Shown piece by piece: positions 52,818 through 61,580 of a DNA stretch of 64,000 bases. The notes beneath the pieces were generated by a model. That model was not told the origin of the DNA. It saw nothing but the letters and a program-made list of their open reading frames with translations, and ran no database searches. The stretch covers positions 6,086 through 70,085 of the forward strand of contig JBMNOA010000003.1 in the NCBI GenBank assembly GCA_050942825.1. The letters run 5' to 3'. The position numbers and the translations under genes were made by a program. Each line of letters begins with the position of its first letter. The stretch's first letter is position 1. The DNA is from CAYRML01 sp050942825. GTDB taxonomy: Bacteria; Bacillota; Dehalobacteriia; UBA4068.

Positions 52818-53483
52818 ATGATAGTTTATCCCTCAGATGCCGAAGCCTGCAGTAATATTATCGCTATCGGCCAAAGAATGTATCAGTTGGGTATGGTGGC
52901 AGCTAATGATGGTAATATAAGCTGTCGTGTAGCTCCTCAGATAATTTGGGCCACACCCACCGGCGTATCAAAGGGGTTTATGACCGCTGATATGCTGATT
53001 AAGCTCGATTTGCAGGGAAATATTATTAAGGGATCATACAAACCATCCTCTGAACTGAAAATGCATCTGAAAATCTATGAACAATCTGCGGACATCGGTG
53101 CGGTTACCCATGCTCATCCGGCTTGTGCTACGGCTTTTGCTGTGGCCCAGATCCCTTTTGAGCAGCCTGTAATGCCGGAAGCTGTGGTCAATTTGGGTAC
53201 GGTACCGGTAGCACCCTATGCTACGCCCGGCAGCATAGAACTGGCAGAAGGCGCTGCAGCTTATGCCAAAGATCACCGCGCTGTACTTTTGGCCAATCAT
53301 GGTGCACTAAGTTGGGGAAAGGATTTGAATCAGGCTTTTTTCCGCCTGGAAACGCTGGAGCATTATGCCAAAATTTTGCTTTATAGTCGCTATACTATTG
53401 GCAAAGCTCAACTGTTACCAGATGATGAAATAAAAGTTCTGGAAGAGATCCGCTGCTGTTTGGAGGCAAAAAAAGATTATTAA
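52818..53483 (+). CDS. Class II aldolase, probable 5-(methylthio)ribulose-1-phosphate aldolase
   Basis: A 221-residue AraD/FucA-family protein with zinc ligands in THAHPACATAFA and LANHGALSWG, the active-site glutamate in SSELKMHLK, and phosphate-binding segments NDGNISCR and TPTGVSKGF. Family members cleave sugar 1-phosphates to DHAP and an aldehyde. Twelve bases after mtnA, it is most simply read as the aldolase of the DHAP shunt, giving (methylthio)acetaldehyde or acetaldehyde. Fuculose-1-phosphate or similar substrates remain possible. The ATG at 52818 follows AAAGGAG. Confidence 0.85.
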   Translation: MIVYPSDAEACSNIIAIGQRMYQLGMVAANDGNISCRVAPQIIWATPTGVSKGFMTADMLIKLDLQGNIIKGSYKPSSELKMHLKIYEQSADIGAVTHAHPACATAFAVAQIPFEQPVMPEAVVNLGTVPVAPYATPGSIELAEGAAAYAKDHRAVLLANHGALSWGKDLNQAFFRLETLEHYAKILLYSRYTIGKAQLLPDDEIKVLEEIRCCLEAKKDY

Positions 53484-53642
53484 ATGACATTCATTTATTC
53501 TCAGCCTTAGATTTAAAGAATTTACAACAAAATTTCTTATATTAAGATTAAAAATGCAACAAAAATTTCTTTACCTTCGTCCATAAGGCAGCCAGAATAA
53601 TTAAAATTATTCTAAAAAATCCCGCTAAGGGAGGTGTAAAAA

Positions 53643-55751
53643 ATGAAAAAATTTCCACGTTGGCTGAAGATACTCCTGGTGGTTTTGATAATTTTAGCTA
53701 TTTTATCCATAGTTGGTATAGCTTTAGCCAGCACTCAGTTAATAAGCTCCTTGAAATGGGAAGAGGGTTCTCTGCAAGGACAACAAACGACCTTTTTGTA
53801 TGATAAAAATAATAATATTTATCAAACGCTGCATGGAGAAGAAGACCGCATCTCTGTTGATTTGACAGAAATCTCTCCTTATTTGCAAGATTGCTTTGTA
53901 GCATCCGAGGACGCGCGTTTTTATAAACATGGAGGCATCGATATTATCCGCATTTTTGGGGCTATTGTAGCTAATTTCAAATCTGGCGAATTTTCGCAGG
54001 GAGCCAGTACTATTACTATGCAATTAGCTCGTAATGCTATATTGGATGATCAATCAAAAAACTTTGGCAGAAAAATTAAAGAATCCTTTATCGCCCTAGA
54101 ACTGGAACGCCAATATAACAAAGACGAGATTTTGGAAATGTATCTCAATGAAATTCATCTGGGGCATGGCTGTTATGGAGTGGAATCCGCTAGCTTGAAA
54201 TATTTCGATAAGCATGCCAGCGAATTGACTCTCAGCGAGGCTGCCACCATCGTTGGCTTGGCCCCCAATCCGGCAACATATTCACCAATAAAATATCCAG
54301 AAAGAGCTGTGCAAAACAGAGATAATGTTTTGAACGACTTGCTAAAATATAAGCCTTCCTATGCGCAAGAAATCACCGCTGCCAAACAAGAAGAATTAAT
54401 TGTAAAGACAACATTAGAAAAATCCCAGCTCTACCTATATCCTTGGTTTACAGATTATGTAATCAGCGAGGCAGAAAAAATATTGCAAGAAAATGATCTA
54501 CCGCAAAGCATGGTTTATAGTGGAGGTTTGCGGATATACACAACCATGGACCCTGTCACACAGAGTAAGATGGAAGAAATCTATAATAATAAAAATAATT
54601 TCCCATCTAGCCGATCAGAAAATATCGTGCAAAGTGCGGCGGTAGTTATTGACCATAGTAACGGCCAGATTAGAGGTCTCATGGGCGGTAGGGATTATAC
54701 CGTCAAAAGAGGATTGAGTCGTGCCACTGATATTGCTCGCCAACCGGGTTCTGCCTTTAAACCCATTGCTGTATATGGTCCGGCGCTGGAAGCGGGCTAT
54801 TCTCCTGATAGTATGGTAGATGATACACTGACAACTTTTGGCCGTAAATACACACCTAAGAATTATGATGGCAAATATCGCGGACTTGTTACCATGCGTA
54901 CGGCGATCCAATATTCATTAAACGTTCCTGCTGTAAAATTTCTGCAAAAATTAGGTGTAGAATACTGCATACCTTATATCGAAAAGGCCGGAATTGATAT
55001 GTCGCAAAATCTTGATGCCGGTCTTTCCATGGCTTTAGGCGGTCTGACAACAGGTGTATCTCCCCTGGAATTAGCTGCAGCTTATGCAACATTTGCTAAT
55101 CAAGGCGTATATATAGAACCTATAGTAATAACAAAAATAGAAGATTTTAATGGAAAGCTGCTTTATCAAGCAAAGCAGAATACAAGGCGTGTTTATACTG
55201 AGCAAAACGCCTGGCTGATGACTAGTATGCTGATGACTGTTACTAATGCGGGTACAGGTACAAATGCCCGCATGAATAGACCAGTTGCCTCTAAAACAGG
55301 GACTACCCAGTTACCAGATACGTCGGCATTCAAAAACATACGTATCGGTAATAAGGATGCTTGGTTTGCTGCTTATACACCAGAGTTAGTAGGTGTTGTT
55401 TGGATGGGTTATGACAAAGATCTCTCCCCAAGTGGCAAGCCACAATATTTACGTCAAATTTATGGGGGCAAATACCCGGCCCGAATATGGAAAGCAATAA
55501 TATCAGCTGCCCTAGAAGATGAAGCGGTCAAGCAATTCCCGAAACCGGATTCGACTTATAGGAGAGTCAAGCATCTGGATACTAAATCCAAACAAGAGAA
55601 AGAGGAAAAGCCTGACCAAGGAATAATCATCTTGGACCCAGATGATTTACCGGAAGGCGAACATCCGGTTGATTTAAATCCATCTCAGCCGCTGGGGGAT
55701 CAGCCGACCGAACCAACAGAACAGGAACATTATATAGAAAGTCTATTTTAA
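53643..55751 (+). CDS. Class A penicillin-binding protein (PBP1A type)
   Basis: A 702-residue bifunctional peptidoglycan synthase: cytoplasmic basic start, membrane anchor (about 9-30), GT51 glycosyltransferase (ASEDARFYKHGGIDI, SQGASTITMQLARN, LEMYLNEIHLGHGCYGVE) and a transpeptidase with SxxK in PGSAFKPIA, SLN in YSLNVPA and KTG in SKTGTT. A Pro/Glu/Asp-rich tail follows. The ATG at 53643 follows GGGAGG. The 160 bases before it contain no recognised element. Confidence 0.95.
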   Translation: MKKFPRWLKILLVVLIILAILSIVGIALASTQLISSLKWEEGSLQGQQTTFLYDKNNNIYQTLHGEEDRISVDLTEISPYLQDCFVASEDARFYKHGGIDIIRIFGAIVANFKSGEFSQGASTITMQLARNAILDDQSKNFGRKIKESFIALELERQYNKDEILEMYLNEIHLGHGCYGVESASLKYFDKHASELTLSEAATIVGLAPNPATYSPIKYPERAVQNRDNVLNDLLKYKPSYAQEITAAKQEELIVKTTLEKSQLYLYPWFTDYVISEAEKILQENDLPQSMVYSGGLRIYTTMDPVTQSKMEEIYNNKNNFPSSRSENIVQSAAVVIDHSNGQIRGLMGGRDYTVKRGLSRATDIARQPGSAFKPIAVYGPALEAGYSPDSMVDDTLTTFGRKYTPKNYDGKYRGLVTMRTAIQYSLNVPAVKFLQKLGVEYCIPYIEKAGIDMSQNLDAGLSMALGGLTTGVSPLELAAAYATFANQGVYIEPIVITKIEDFNGKLLYQAKQNTRRVYTEQNAWLMTSMLMTVTNAGTGTNARMNRPVASKTGTTQLPDTSAFKNIRIGNKDAWFAAYTPELVGVVWMGYDKDLSPSGKPQYLRQIYGGKYPARIWKAIISAALEDEAVKQFPKPDSTYRRVKHLDTKSKQEKEEKPDQGIIILDPDDLPEGEHPVDLNPSQPLGDQPTEPTEQEHYIESLF

Positions 55752-55808
55752 TTAATTTTTTCTTTAGCCTGTAGCCGATAAGGATATCAAATAAAATATT
55801 TAGCCTGA

Positions 55809-55847
55809 AGCAGCGAAAAGTCTTTAGACTCTTTTCGCTGCTTTTTA
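55809..55847 (+). terminator. Terminator after the PBP gene
   Basis: AGCAGCGAAAAG (55809-55820) pairs with CTTTTCGCTGCT (55831-55842) and is followed by T4AT. Confidence 0.85.
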
Positions 55848-56087
55848 TATCGTTTTAGCGGCTATACCTGCAACACAAAAAATCTTAAGCTATACCTTAG
55901 ATTGTAAAAGAGGGCAGCTAAATTTGTATTTGAAGGAAAATTATAAAAAATATTAGATAAGTCGTCTAAGCTGACCGATTATAATCTTTGTCTAAAAGAG
56001 AATAGTATAACAAAGTAAAATTTGTGGCATTTTTTTTCGCCTGCCCCATATATATATACAAATGTCGTCTCGTAGGGGGCTATATGG
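55848..56087. other. Upstream region of spoIIID
   Basis: About 240 AT-rich bases. A weak sigma-E-like pair, GGCATTT (56036-56042 area) then CATATATA about 14 bases later, lies before spoIIID, which is sigma-E controlled in Bacillus; the match is not strong. Nothing else is seen. Confidence 0.3.
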
Positions 56088-56342
56088 ATGCAGGATTATA
56101 TTCAAAAAAGAGTATTAGAAATCAGTAATTACATTATTGAAAGTGCAGCGACCGTGCGTCAGACAGCCACTGTTTTTGGCGTAAGTAAAAGTACTGTGCA
56201 TAAGGATGTTACAGAAAGACTGCCTTTAATAAACGAAATGATTGCAGCTAGAGTAAGAGATATATTAGACAATAATAAGGCAGAAAGGCATTTGCGTGGT
56301 GGAGAAGCAACCAAGCGCAAGTATTTAGAAAAGAAATCTTGA
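56088..56342 (+). CDS. spoIIID: Sporulation transcriptional regulator SpoIIID
   Basis: An 84-residue DNA-binding protein. The helix-turn-helix is TVRQTATVFGVSKSTVHKDV and the C-terminal basic signature ERHLRGGEATKRKYL is diagnostic. SpoIIID acts in the mother cell after sigma-E, repressing and activating many genes. The ATG at 56088 has AGGGGG eight bases upstream. In relatives spoIIID is followed by mbl; here four genes intervene. Confidence 0.95.
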   Translation: MQDYIQKRVLEISNYIIESAATVRQTATVFGVSKSTVHKDVTERLPLINEMIAARVRDILDNNKAERHLRGGEATKRKYLEKKS

Positions 56343-56364
56343 TATAGGTCTATATTACCCGGTC

Positions 56365-56415
56365 AAAAAGAGTTGTTCGCACCCATATTTATGGCAGGAA
56401 CAACTCTTTTTATAT
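56365..56415 (+). terminator. Terminator after spoIIID
   Basis: A perfect 14-bp stem, AAAAAGAGTTGTTC (56365-56378) with its complement (56398-56411), then TATAT. The loop is 19 bases. Confidence 0.75.
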
Positions 56416-56535
56416 TACATAATTTGAAAAGAGCCATAGAGAAGTAGTCTGAAAATTTGCAGTTGTTAAATAAGTATAGTCATGATAGAATTAATATAAG
56501 GAAGTATCAATAAATAAATTGAAGGGAGATATATT

Positions 56536-56799
56536 ATGAATAACCAAACTAATGGCAAGGCTATAGCTTCCCTGGTCTTAAGTATCATTGCTTTTATTTT
56601 AGTTTTTTCCGGACCTTTCGCTATTATTGGTATAATATTAAGTATTGTTGGTTTGGTTACAGGTATTAAAGCTAATAAAGTAGAGAAAAGCGGTATGGCT
56701 ACTGCCGGTATCATAATTTCTATTATATCATTAGTACTTTGTGCTATAATGTTCGTTGCTTTTATAGGTTGTGTAGCTTTAATAGGTAGTGCCCTTTAA
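56536..56799 (+). CDS. DUF4190-type small membrane protein
   Basis: An 87-residue protein of two hydrophobic hairpins: NGKAIASLVLSIIAFILVFS, then GIILSIVGLVTGIKANK, and GMATAGIIISIISLVLCAIM. This is the DUF4190 pattern (AxxSLVLGIxG ... GxAxAGxVLG). Function is unknown. The ATG at 56536 has AAGGGAG upstream. A hairpin follows, abutting the next gene. Confidence 0.75.
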   Translation: MNNQTNGKAIASLVLSIIAFILVFSGPFAIIGIILSIVGLVTGIKANKVEKSGMATAGIIISIISLVLCAIMFVAFIGCVALIGSAL

Positions 56800-56822
56800 G
56801 CAATATTTTCACACATGCTATT

Positions 56823-56863
56823 AAATATAAGCAAACGGGAGCTTGCCGTTTGCTTATATTTTT
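56823..56863 (+). terminator. Terminator-like hairpin touching the lgt ribosome site
   Basis: A perfect 16-bp stem (56823-56838 with 56846-56861) with a seven-base loop ends in TTTTT, then CGGGGG, the ribosome site of lgt, begins at once. It can end the DUF4190 transcript or act as an attenuator for lgt. Confidence 0.7.
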
Positions 56864-56876
56864 CGGGGGTGTATTT

Positions 56877-57704
56877 TTGTATCCTTTTTTGCATATCGGT
56901 GATATTACTTTGCCTATGTACGGTATAATGATCACTATAGGTATCTTTGCCGGATTATTGGTTGCTATATTGCGAGCCAAGATAAACGGCATTGCCAAAG
57001 AAGATATTTTATATGCTTTTTTGTATGGCTTGATAGGTGTTTTTGCAGGAGCCAAGCTATTATATATATTACCTCGTTTGTCTTGGATGGTCCAAAACAA
57101 ATACCATTTCTTAGAGGATCTTTACTCTCTTTTGGTAGGCGGTTTTGTTTTTTATGGCGGATTGATCGGTGGCCTGTTGTTGCTGATTATTTATATTCGT
57201 TCATATAAAATTCCTATGTGGCCTCTTTTTGATAGCATCATACCTTCCATTCCCTTGATCCATGCTATGGGCAGGGTAGGTTGTTTTTTTGCCGGTTGTT
57301 GTTATGGTATTCCTGCCGCTCCGCCCTGGGGTGTTTTATTCAATAATTCTCTTATTGCCCCCCATGGCATATATCTTTTGCCTGTTCAATTAATAGAAGC
57401 CGCTATAAATGTGGTGATTTTTATCTTTATTGTTTTTTATAGCCGCCAAAAGAGAAAAGAGGGAAATATCCTAGGGATTTATTTATTATGTTATGCAATA
57501 CAAAGATTTTTCCTGGAATTCTTGCGTTTTGACTTTATGGAAAGAGGAATGTTAGGAATCCTTTCTACCTCTCAATGGATCAGCTTGATTATGATACCAA
57601 TAGGGGTATTATTGATAATATTACCATCTAAATACCTGCAATTGCCTGCTTTTATACTAAAAAATACAAAGAATAAAGACAAAGGCAACTTTATAAACCG
57701 TTGA
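56877..57704 (+). CDS. Prolipoprotein diacylglyceryl transferase-like protein (variant signature)
   Basis: A 275-residue membrane protein with about seven helices. The Lgt pattern is visible: the N-terminal YGIMITIGIFAGL, VFYGGLIGGLLL and HAMGRVGCFFAGCCYGIP, where classical Lgt has GRxGNFxNxE. This GCFxAGCCYG form is common in a divergent branch of the family annotated as Lgt. It may lipidate prolipoproteins, but the changed asparagine makes the reaction uncertain. The start is the TTG at 56877, after GGGGGTG. Its end overlaps the convergent dehydrogenase gene by 14 bases. Confidence 0.75.
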   Translation: MYPFLHIGDITLPMYGIMITIGIFAGLLVAILRAKINGIAKEDILYAFLYGLIGVFAGAKLLYILPRLSWMVQNKYHFLEDLYSLLVGGFVFYGGLIGGLLLLIIYIRSYKIPMWPLFDSIIPSIPLIHAMGRVGCFFAGCCYGIPAAPPWGVLFNNSLIAPHGIYLLPVQLIEAAINVVIFIFIVFYSRQKRKEGNILGIYLLCYAIQRFFLEFLRFDFMERGMLGILSTSQWISLIMIPIGVLLIILPSKYLQLPAFILKNTKNKDKGNFINR

Positions 57705-58680
57705 CAATATTTTGTGGTCTTTTACCTTCTGAGACCAAGTTCATATTATTCCAGCTATTTTGATACATTTTATAAAATACGTTATTAGTCGTGCCAGCTA
57801 TATGCGGAGTAAAAATTATTTTTGCTTTAGCAGCTTCGGTCAGATTCAATAAGGGATTATTTAAAGTAGCAGGCTCCGGAAAAAGGGTATCAATCGCTGC
57901 TCCTGCTATTTGTCCTTGATTGAGAGCCTCTGCCAGGGCCTTTTGATCAATGATTTCGCCTCTTGCAGTATTGATCAATAATGCGGTTTTTTTCATCATA
58001 TGTAAAAAAGTATCGTTGACCATGCCAGTTGTAGAGGGCAAGACCGGAAGATGCAGGCTGATAATATCACTTTGTTTTACTAGTTGATCTAACGGCAGAT
58101 AACATGCTTGGTATTGTTCCTCAATTTCTCGATTTTTTTGCTTTGGTGTATAATAGCTGACCTGACAATCAAATGCTCGTAGTCTTTTGGCCGTTTCTTT
58201 GCCAATGGCTCCAAAGCCAATAAGGCCGATGTGGCAGGAGCTTAGTTCTTTGATACCATCTAGAATAAAAGATTCTTTGGCTTGTATTTGTTGGCCGTTA
58301 ATAACCATGTCATGTCCTTCTAGTAGACGCCGCAAAAGAGCTAGCATTAACATAATGGTATGTTCGGCTACCGAGGCGCTATTGGCCGAAGAATTATTGC
58401 ATATATAAACACCTGCTTTTGTTGCTGCCTGCATATCATAGCGATCATAAGCTACGCCTTCTGATTGGATGATTTTTAAATTGGGCATATTCTCTATCAG
58501 GTAAGCACTAACCGGATTGATGGCGTCTACAAATAAACCGTCGGCATCCCCGGCAGTTTGTAATACTTCTTGGTCAGTATATTGTTTATCAATATAAACC
58601 AGATTCCAATCTTTAGGGATTTGATTGAAATCGCTATATTTTTCTACTCTTTTTTTAGAGGTCAAAATTGCAATTTTCAT
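57691..58680 (-). CDS. D-isomer-specific 2-hydroxyacid dehydrogenase
   Basis: A 329-residue NAD-dependent dehydrogenase: Rossmann motif IGLIGFGAIGKETAKRL, catalytic Arg in NTARGEIID, Glu in FPEP and His in TPHIAGTT. It reduces a 2-keto acid or oxidises the hydroxy acid; substrate cannot be set (glycerate, lactate and phosphoglycerate types are possible). The ATG at 58680 has AAAGGG upstream; the 22 earlier open codons lack one. It is the only minus-strand gene in this part of the window. Confidence 0.9.
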   Translation of the reverse strand: MKIAILTSKKRVEKYSDFNQIPKDWNLVYIDKQYTDQEVLQTAGDADGLFVDAINPVSAYLIENMPNLKIIQSEGVAYDRYDMQAATKAGVYICNNSSANSASVAEHTIMLMLALLRRLLEGHDMVINGQQIQAKESFILDGIKELSSCHIGLIGFGAIGKETAKRLRAFDCQVSYYTPKQKNREIEEQYQACYLPLDQLVKQSDIISLHLPVLPSTTGMVNDTFLHMMKKTALLINTARGEIIDQKALAEALNQGQIAGAAIDTLFPEPATLNNPLLNLTEAAKAKIIFTPHIAGTTNNVFYKMYQNSWNNMNLVSEGKRPQNIVNGL

Positions 58681-58916
58681 GATCTTTTCCCTTTCATAGT
58701 TTATGGTTAATTTATCAATGTAAATTATATTATTTATTGAAAGCAAAGTAAAGCAATGTCTTTTTTTGTATAAAACCTCAAGAAAAACAGTAAAGAATTA
58801 CTTTAATATTCAGAAAGGATTTCTACTTTTGCTGTGGAATATTTATATTTTGAGGCACGATTAATTAGATAATGCTAGTTATTTATTTAATAATAAGCCG
58901 AGAGAGAGGAATATTA

Positions 58917-59966
58917 ATGGGATTGAAATTAAACTTTTTTAATGTTGGTAATGATGTCGGAGTAGACTTGGGTACAGCCAGCATTCTGATTTATGTCAAA
59001 GGGAAGGGTATCGTACTCAATGAGCCTTCAGTTGTGGCTTTAGATAGTAGCAGTGGACAAGTTATTTCTATCGGCGAAGAGGCACGCAGAATGTTGGGGC
59101 GTACTCCCGGTAATATTATTGCGGTCCGCCCCTTGAGAGAGGGTGTTATCGCCGATTATGATATCACGGAAAGAATGTTGCGCTACTTCATTAATAAAGC
59201 TTGTGGCGGCGGCAGTTTTTTCTTTAAACCCAGGATCATGGTTTGTATTCCTTCCGGTGTAACCGGCGTGGAAGAAAGAGCGGTCCGTCAAGCAGCTATG
59301 CAATCAGGGGCTAGGCAAGCCTTTCTCATGGAAGAGCCACTTGCTGCAGCCTTAGGTGCCGGCTTAGATGTCGGAGGCGCCGGCGGAAGTATGGTTGTAG
59401 ATATCGGAGGCGGCACCACTGATATTGCCGTATTGTCTTTAGGAGGTATTGTTTGTAGCAAATCTTTGCGCATAGGCGGCGATAAATTTGATGAAGCCAT
59501 AGTTCGTTATATTAGAAAATCCCATAACTTATTAATAGGAGAACGTTTTGCCGAAGATCTAAAAATAAATATTGGTACAGCTTATCCCCGTATACTAAAA
59601 GAAAACAAGTATATGGAAGTCAGAGGCAGAGATTTGATAACCGGTTTGCCAAAAAGTCTTAAGTTCTCTTCTTTGGAAGCTCATGAAGCTATGCAAGAGC
59701 CCTTAGAAGCCATTATTGCCGGAGTGAAAGAGGTTTTGGAAATCACTCCTCCCGAGCTTGCCGCAGATATCATCGATAAAGGTATTATGATGACCGGAGG
59801 CGGTGCTTTGCTGCATGGATTTGATTCTTTGATCGCGGAAGAATCCGGTTTGCCAGTACATATAGCGGAAGACCCTATATCTTGTGTAGCTAGAGGTACC
59901 GGTAAAGCTCTTTCACAAATCCATCTTTTGCGTAATTCCAGAGCCTTTGCCCGTAAAGCATTATAA
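58917..59966 (+). CDS. mbl: MreB/Mbl actin-like cell-shape protein
   Basis: A 349-residue MreB-family filament protein. Phosphate-1 VGVDLGTASILIYVKG, the connect/phosphate-2 region MVVDIGGGTTDIAVLSLGG, and the adenosine motif GIMMTGGGALLHGFD are intact, plus FDEAIVRYIRKSHNLLIGE. It guides the elongation machinery under the membrane. Linkage to spoIIID and spoIID is characteristic of Mbl. The ATG at 58917 follows GAGAGG; the frame is open earlier without a ribosome site. Confidence 0.93.
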   Translation: MGLKLNFFNVGNDVGVDLGTASILIYVKGKGIVLNEPSVVALDSSSGQVISIGEEARRMLGRTPGNIIAVRPLREGVIADYDITERMLRYFINKACGGGSFFFKPRIMVCIPSGVTGVEERAVRQAAMQSGARQAFLMEEPLAAALGAGLDVGGAGGSMVVDIGGGTTDIAVLSLGGIVCSKSLRIGGDKFDEAIVRYIRKSHNLLIGERFAEDLKINIGTAYPRILKENKYMEVRGRDLITGLPKSLKFSSLEAHEAMQEPLEAIIAGVKEVLEITPPELAADIIDKGIMMTGGGALLHGFDSLIAEESGLPVHIAEDPISCVARGTGKALSQIHLLRNSRAFARKAL

Positions 59967-59994
59967 TAGTTTTTTGTTTTGATGTGCCGGTAAT

Positions 59995-60032
59995 AAAAAA
60001 GCTTAGAGCAGATTGCTGCACTAGGCTTTTTA
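59995..60032 (+). terminator. Terminator after mbl
   Basis: AAAAAAGCTTAG (59995-60006) pairs imperfectly with CTAGGCTTTTT (60021-60031) through GCAG/CTGC with an internal mismatch. Confidence 0.65.
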
Positions 60033-60065
60033 ATTATAAAAAATAAATTAAAGGAAATAAAAGAT

Positions 60066-60836
60066 ATGATAGCAGAAATAATTAACGTAGGCTCAGAAAT
60101 CCTGTTGGGTGATATCGTCAATACCAATGCTCAGTTTTTAGCTCAACAATTAGCCCGTTTGGGTATATCCGTTCATTACCAAACTGTAGTCGGAGATAAT
60201 GCCCAAAGAATAAAAAAAGCCTTGGATATTGCCTTTTCCAGAGCGCAAATGGTCATTATGACCGGTGGTCTTGGTCCAACCAAAGATGATCTAACAAAAG
60301 AAATGCTGGCTCAGTATTTCGGCAAAGAACTTGTTTTTGATGAAAAGGCTTTTGATGATATAAAAAATAGAATGAAAAAGCATGGTGTAAACCAAGTTAG
60401 CTCTAGTAACAAAAAACAAGCCTATTTTCCCCAAGATGCCATTATTCTCTATAATGAAAATGGGACAGCTCCCGGTTGTATTATCGAAGATAACCATAAA
60501 ATAGCGGTTCTTTTGCCGGGACCGCCCAGAGAGATGCAGCCCATGTTTATGAAATATATTGATCCTTATTTAAGTGAATATACTGATAAAAGCTTTTTCT
60601 CTGTCCATATCAAGCTGCAAAATATAGGAGAATCTATGGCGGCTGATAAAATCAATCATTTATTGGATTACAGCAATCCTACAGTAGCCCCCTATGCTAA
60701 GGAGGATGGAGTGGTTTTGCGCATTACTGCGGCTGCTTGTAACTATGACGAAGCTATGACAATGATTAATCCTATTATAAATGAAATAAAAGCTGTTTTT
60801 ACTGATAAAATTCGTGAGATTATTATGCCCATCTAG
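60066..60836 (+). CDS. cinA: CinA-like protein, N-terminal domain only
   Basis: A 256-residue protein with the CinA MoCF-like pyrophosphatase domain: IINVGSEILLGDIVNTNAQ, MTGGLGPTKDDLT, GTAPGCIIE and LLPGPPREMQPMF, followed by the KH-type part (GESMAADKINHLL). Complete CinA is about 410 residues and ends with an NMN deamidase domain carrying the AESCTGG motif; here the protein stops at DKIREIIMPI, just where that domain would begin, and the 110 bases after it do not encode it. ADP-ribose or NMN-related chemistry of the N-domain may remain. Confidence 0.88.
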   Translation: MIAEIINVGSEILLGDIVNTNAQFLAQQLARLGISVHYQTVVGDNAQRIKKALDIAFSRAQMVIMTGGLGPTKDDLTKEMLAQYFGKELVFDEKAFDDIKNRMKKHGVNQVSSSNKKQAYFPQDAIILYNENGTAPGCIIEDNHKIAVLLPGPPREMQPMFMKYIDPYLSEYTDKSFFSVHIKLQNIGESMAADKINHLLDYSNPTVAPYAKEDGVVLRITAAACNYDEAMTMINPIINEIKAVFTDKIREIIMPI

Positions 60837-60948
60837 TTTGTTAATGAAAAACAAAAAGGGAAAACTTGCTTGTTGTCGAATAGAGAACGATATCTGGAAT
60901 ATTTTATGATTATCAGATAATCAGGCATTTTTTTGGGGAGTGCTTTAG

Positions 60949-61539
60949 ATGAAAAACTGGCATAAAAAGAAAAAAGTTTTTCTATTAGTATGCGTGTTGG
61001 CTGGGGTAATGACCCTGGCTATACCTGTATTAGCTTATTCCAGCACTTTATCCGACCCTTTAGTCAGCAAATCATGGGTTGACCAATATATTAATAACAA
61101 ATTTGCTGCAATCGAGCAGGATCTTGATAAATTAGAGGCGGATTTAAATAAATATAAACAAGAGACTTCACGTCATATAGTTCTTTATTTGGGCAAAAAG
61201 GAAGCCTTTGTCAATGAAAAAATTACTCTTATGGATACAACTCCGGCAGTCAAAAATAATTTTATTATGGTGCCTTTGCGCTTTATCGGGGAATCCCTCA
61301 ATATCAAAGTGGATTGGAACAACCAAACGAAAACCGTCACCTGTCAATCTGGTGTGAAAAAAGTGATTTTGCAGCTTTTTGCTGATACAGCTGTTGTCAA
61401 TGGTAAAACAGTAAGTCTTTCCTGTTCCCCCATGGCGGTCAATGGCAGAATATTGTTGCCTACGCGTTTTATTGCCGAATCCTTGGGCTGCACTGTCAAT
61501 TGGGATAATAATCTCAAGAGAGTAGATATATATAGATAA
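60949..61539 (+). CDS. Copper-amine-oxidase-like stalk domain protein
   Basis: A 196-residue secreted or membrane-tethered protein. Signal peptide 1-30, a coiled-coil (about 48-70), then a pair of beta-repeats of the copper amine oxidase N-terminal-like type: FIMVPLRFIGESLNIKVDWN and ILLPTRFIAESLGCTVNWDN. Such domains are wall- or surface-associated in Clostridia; no enzyme domain is present. The ATG at 60949 has GGGGAG upstream. It precedes the LCP gene by 40 bases. Confidence 0.85.
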   Translation: MKNWHKKKKVFLLVCVLAGVMTLAIPVLAYSSTLSDPLVSKSWVDQYINNKFAAIEQDLDKLEADLNKYKQETSRHIVLYLGKKEAFVNEKITLMDTTPAVKNNFIMVPLRFIGESLNIKVDWNNQTKTVTCQSGVKKVILQLFADTAVVNGKTVSLSCSPMAVNGRILLPTRFIAESLGCTVNWDNNLKRVDIYR

Positions 61540-61580
61540 CCGGATAGCGCCTAGATAAACTTGGAGGAGAATCATAGAAT

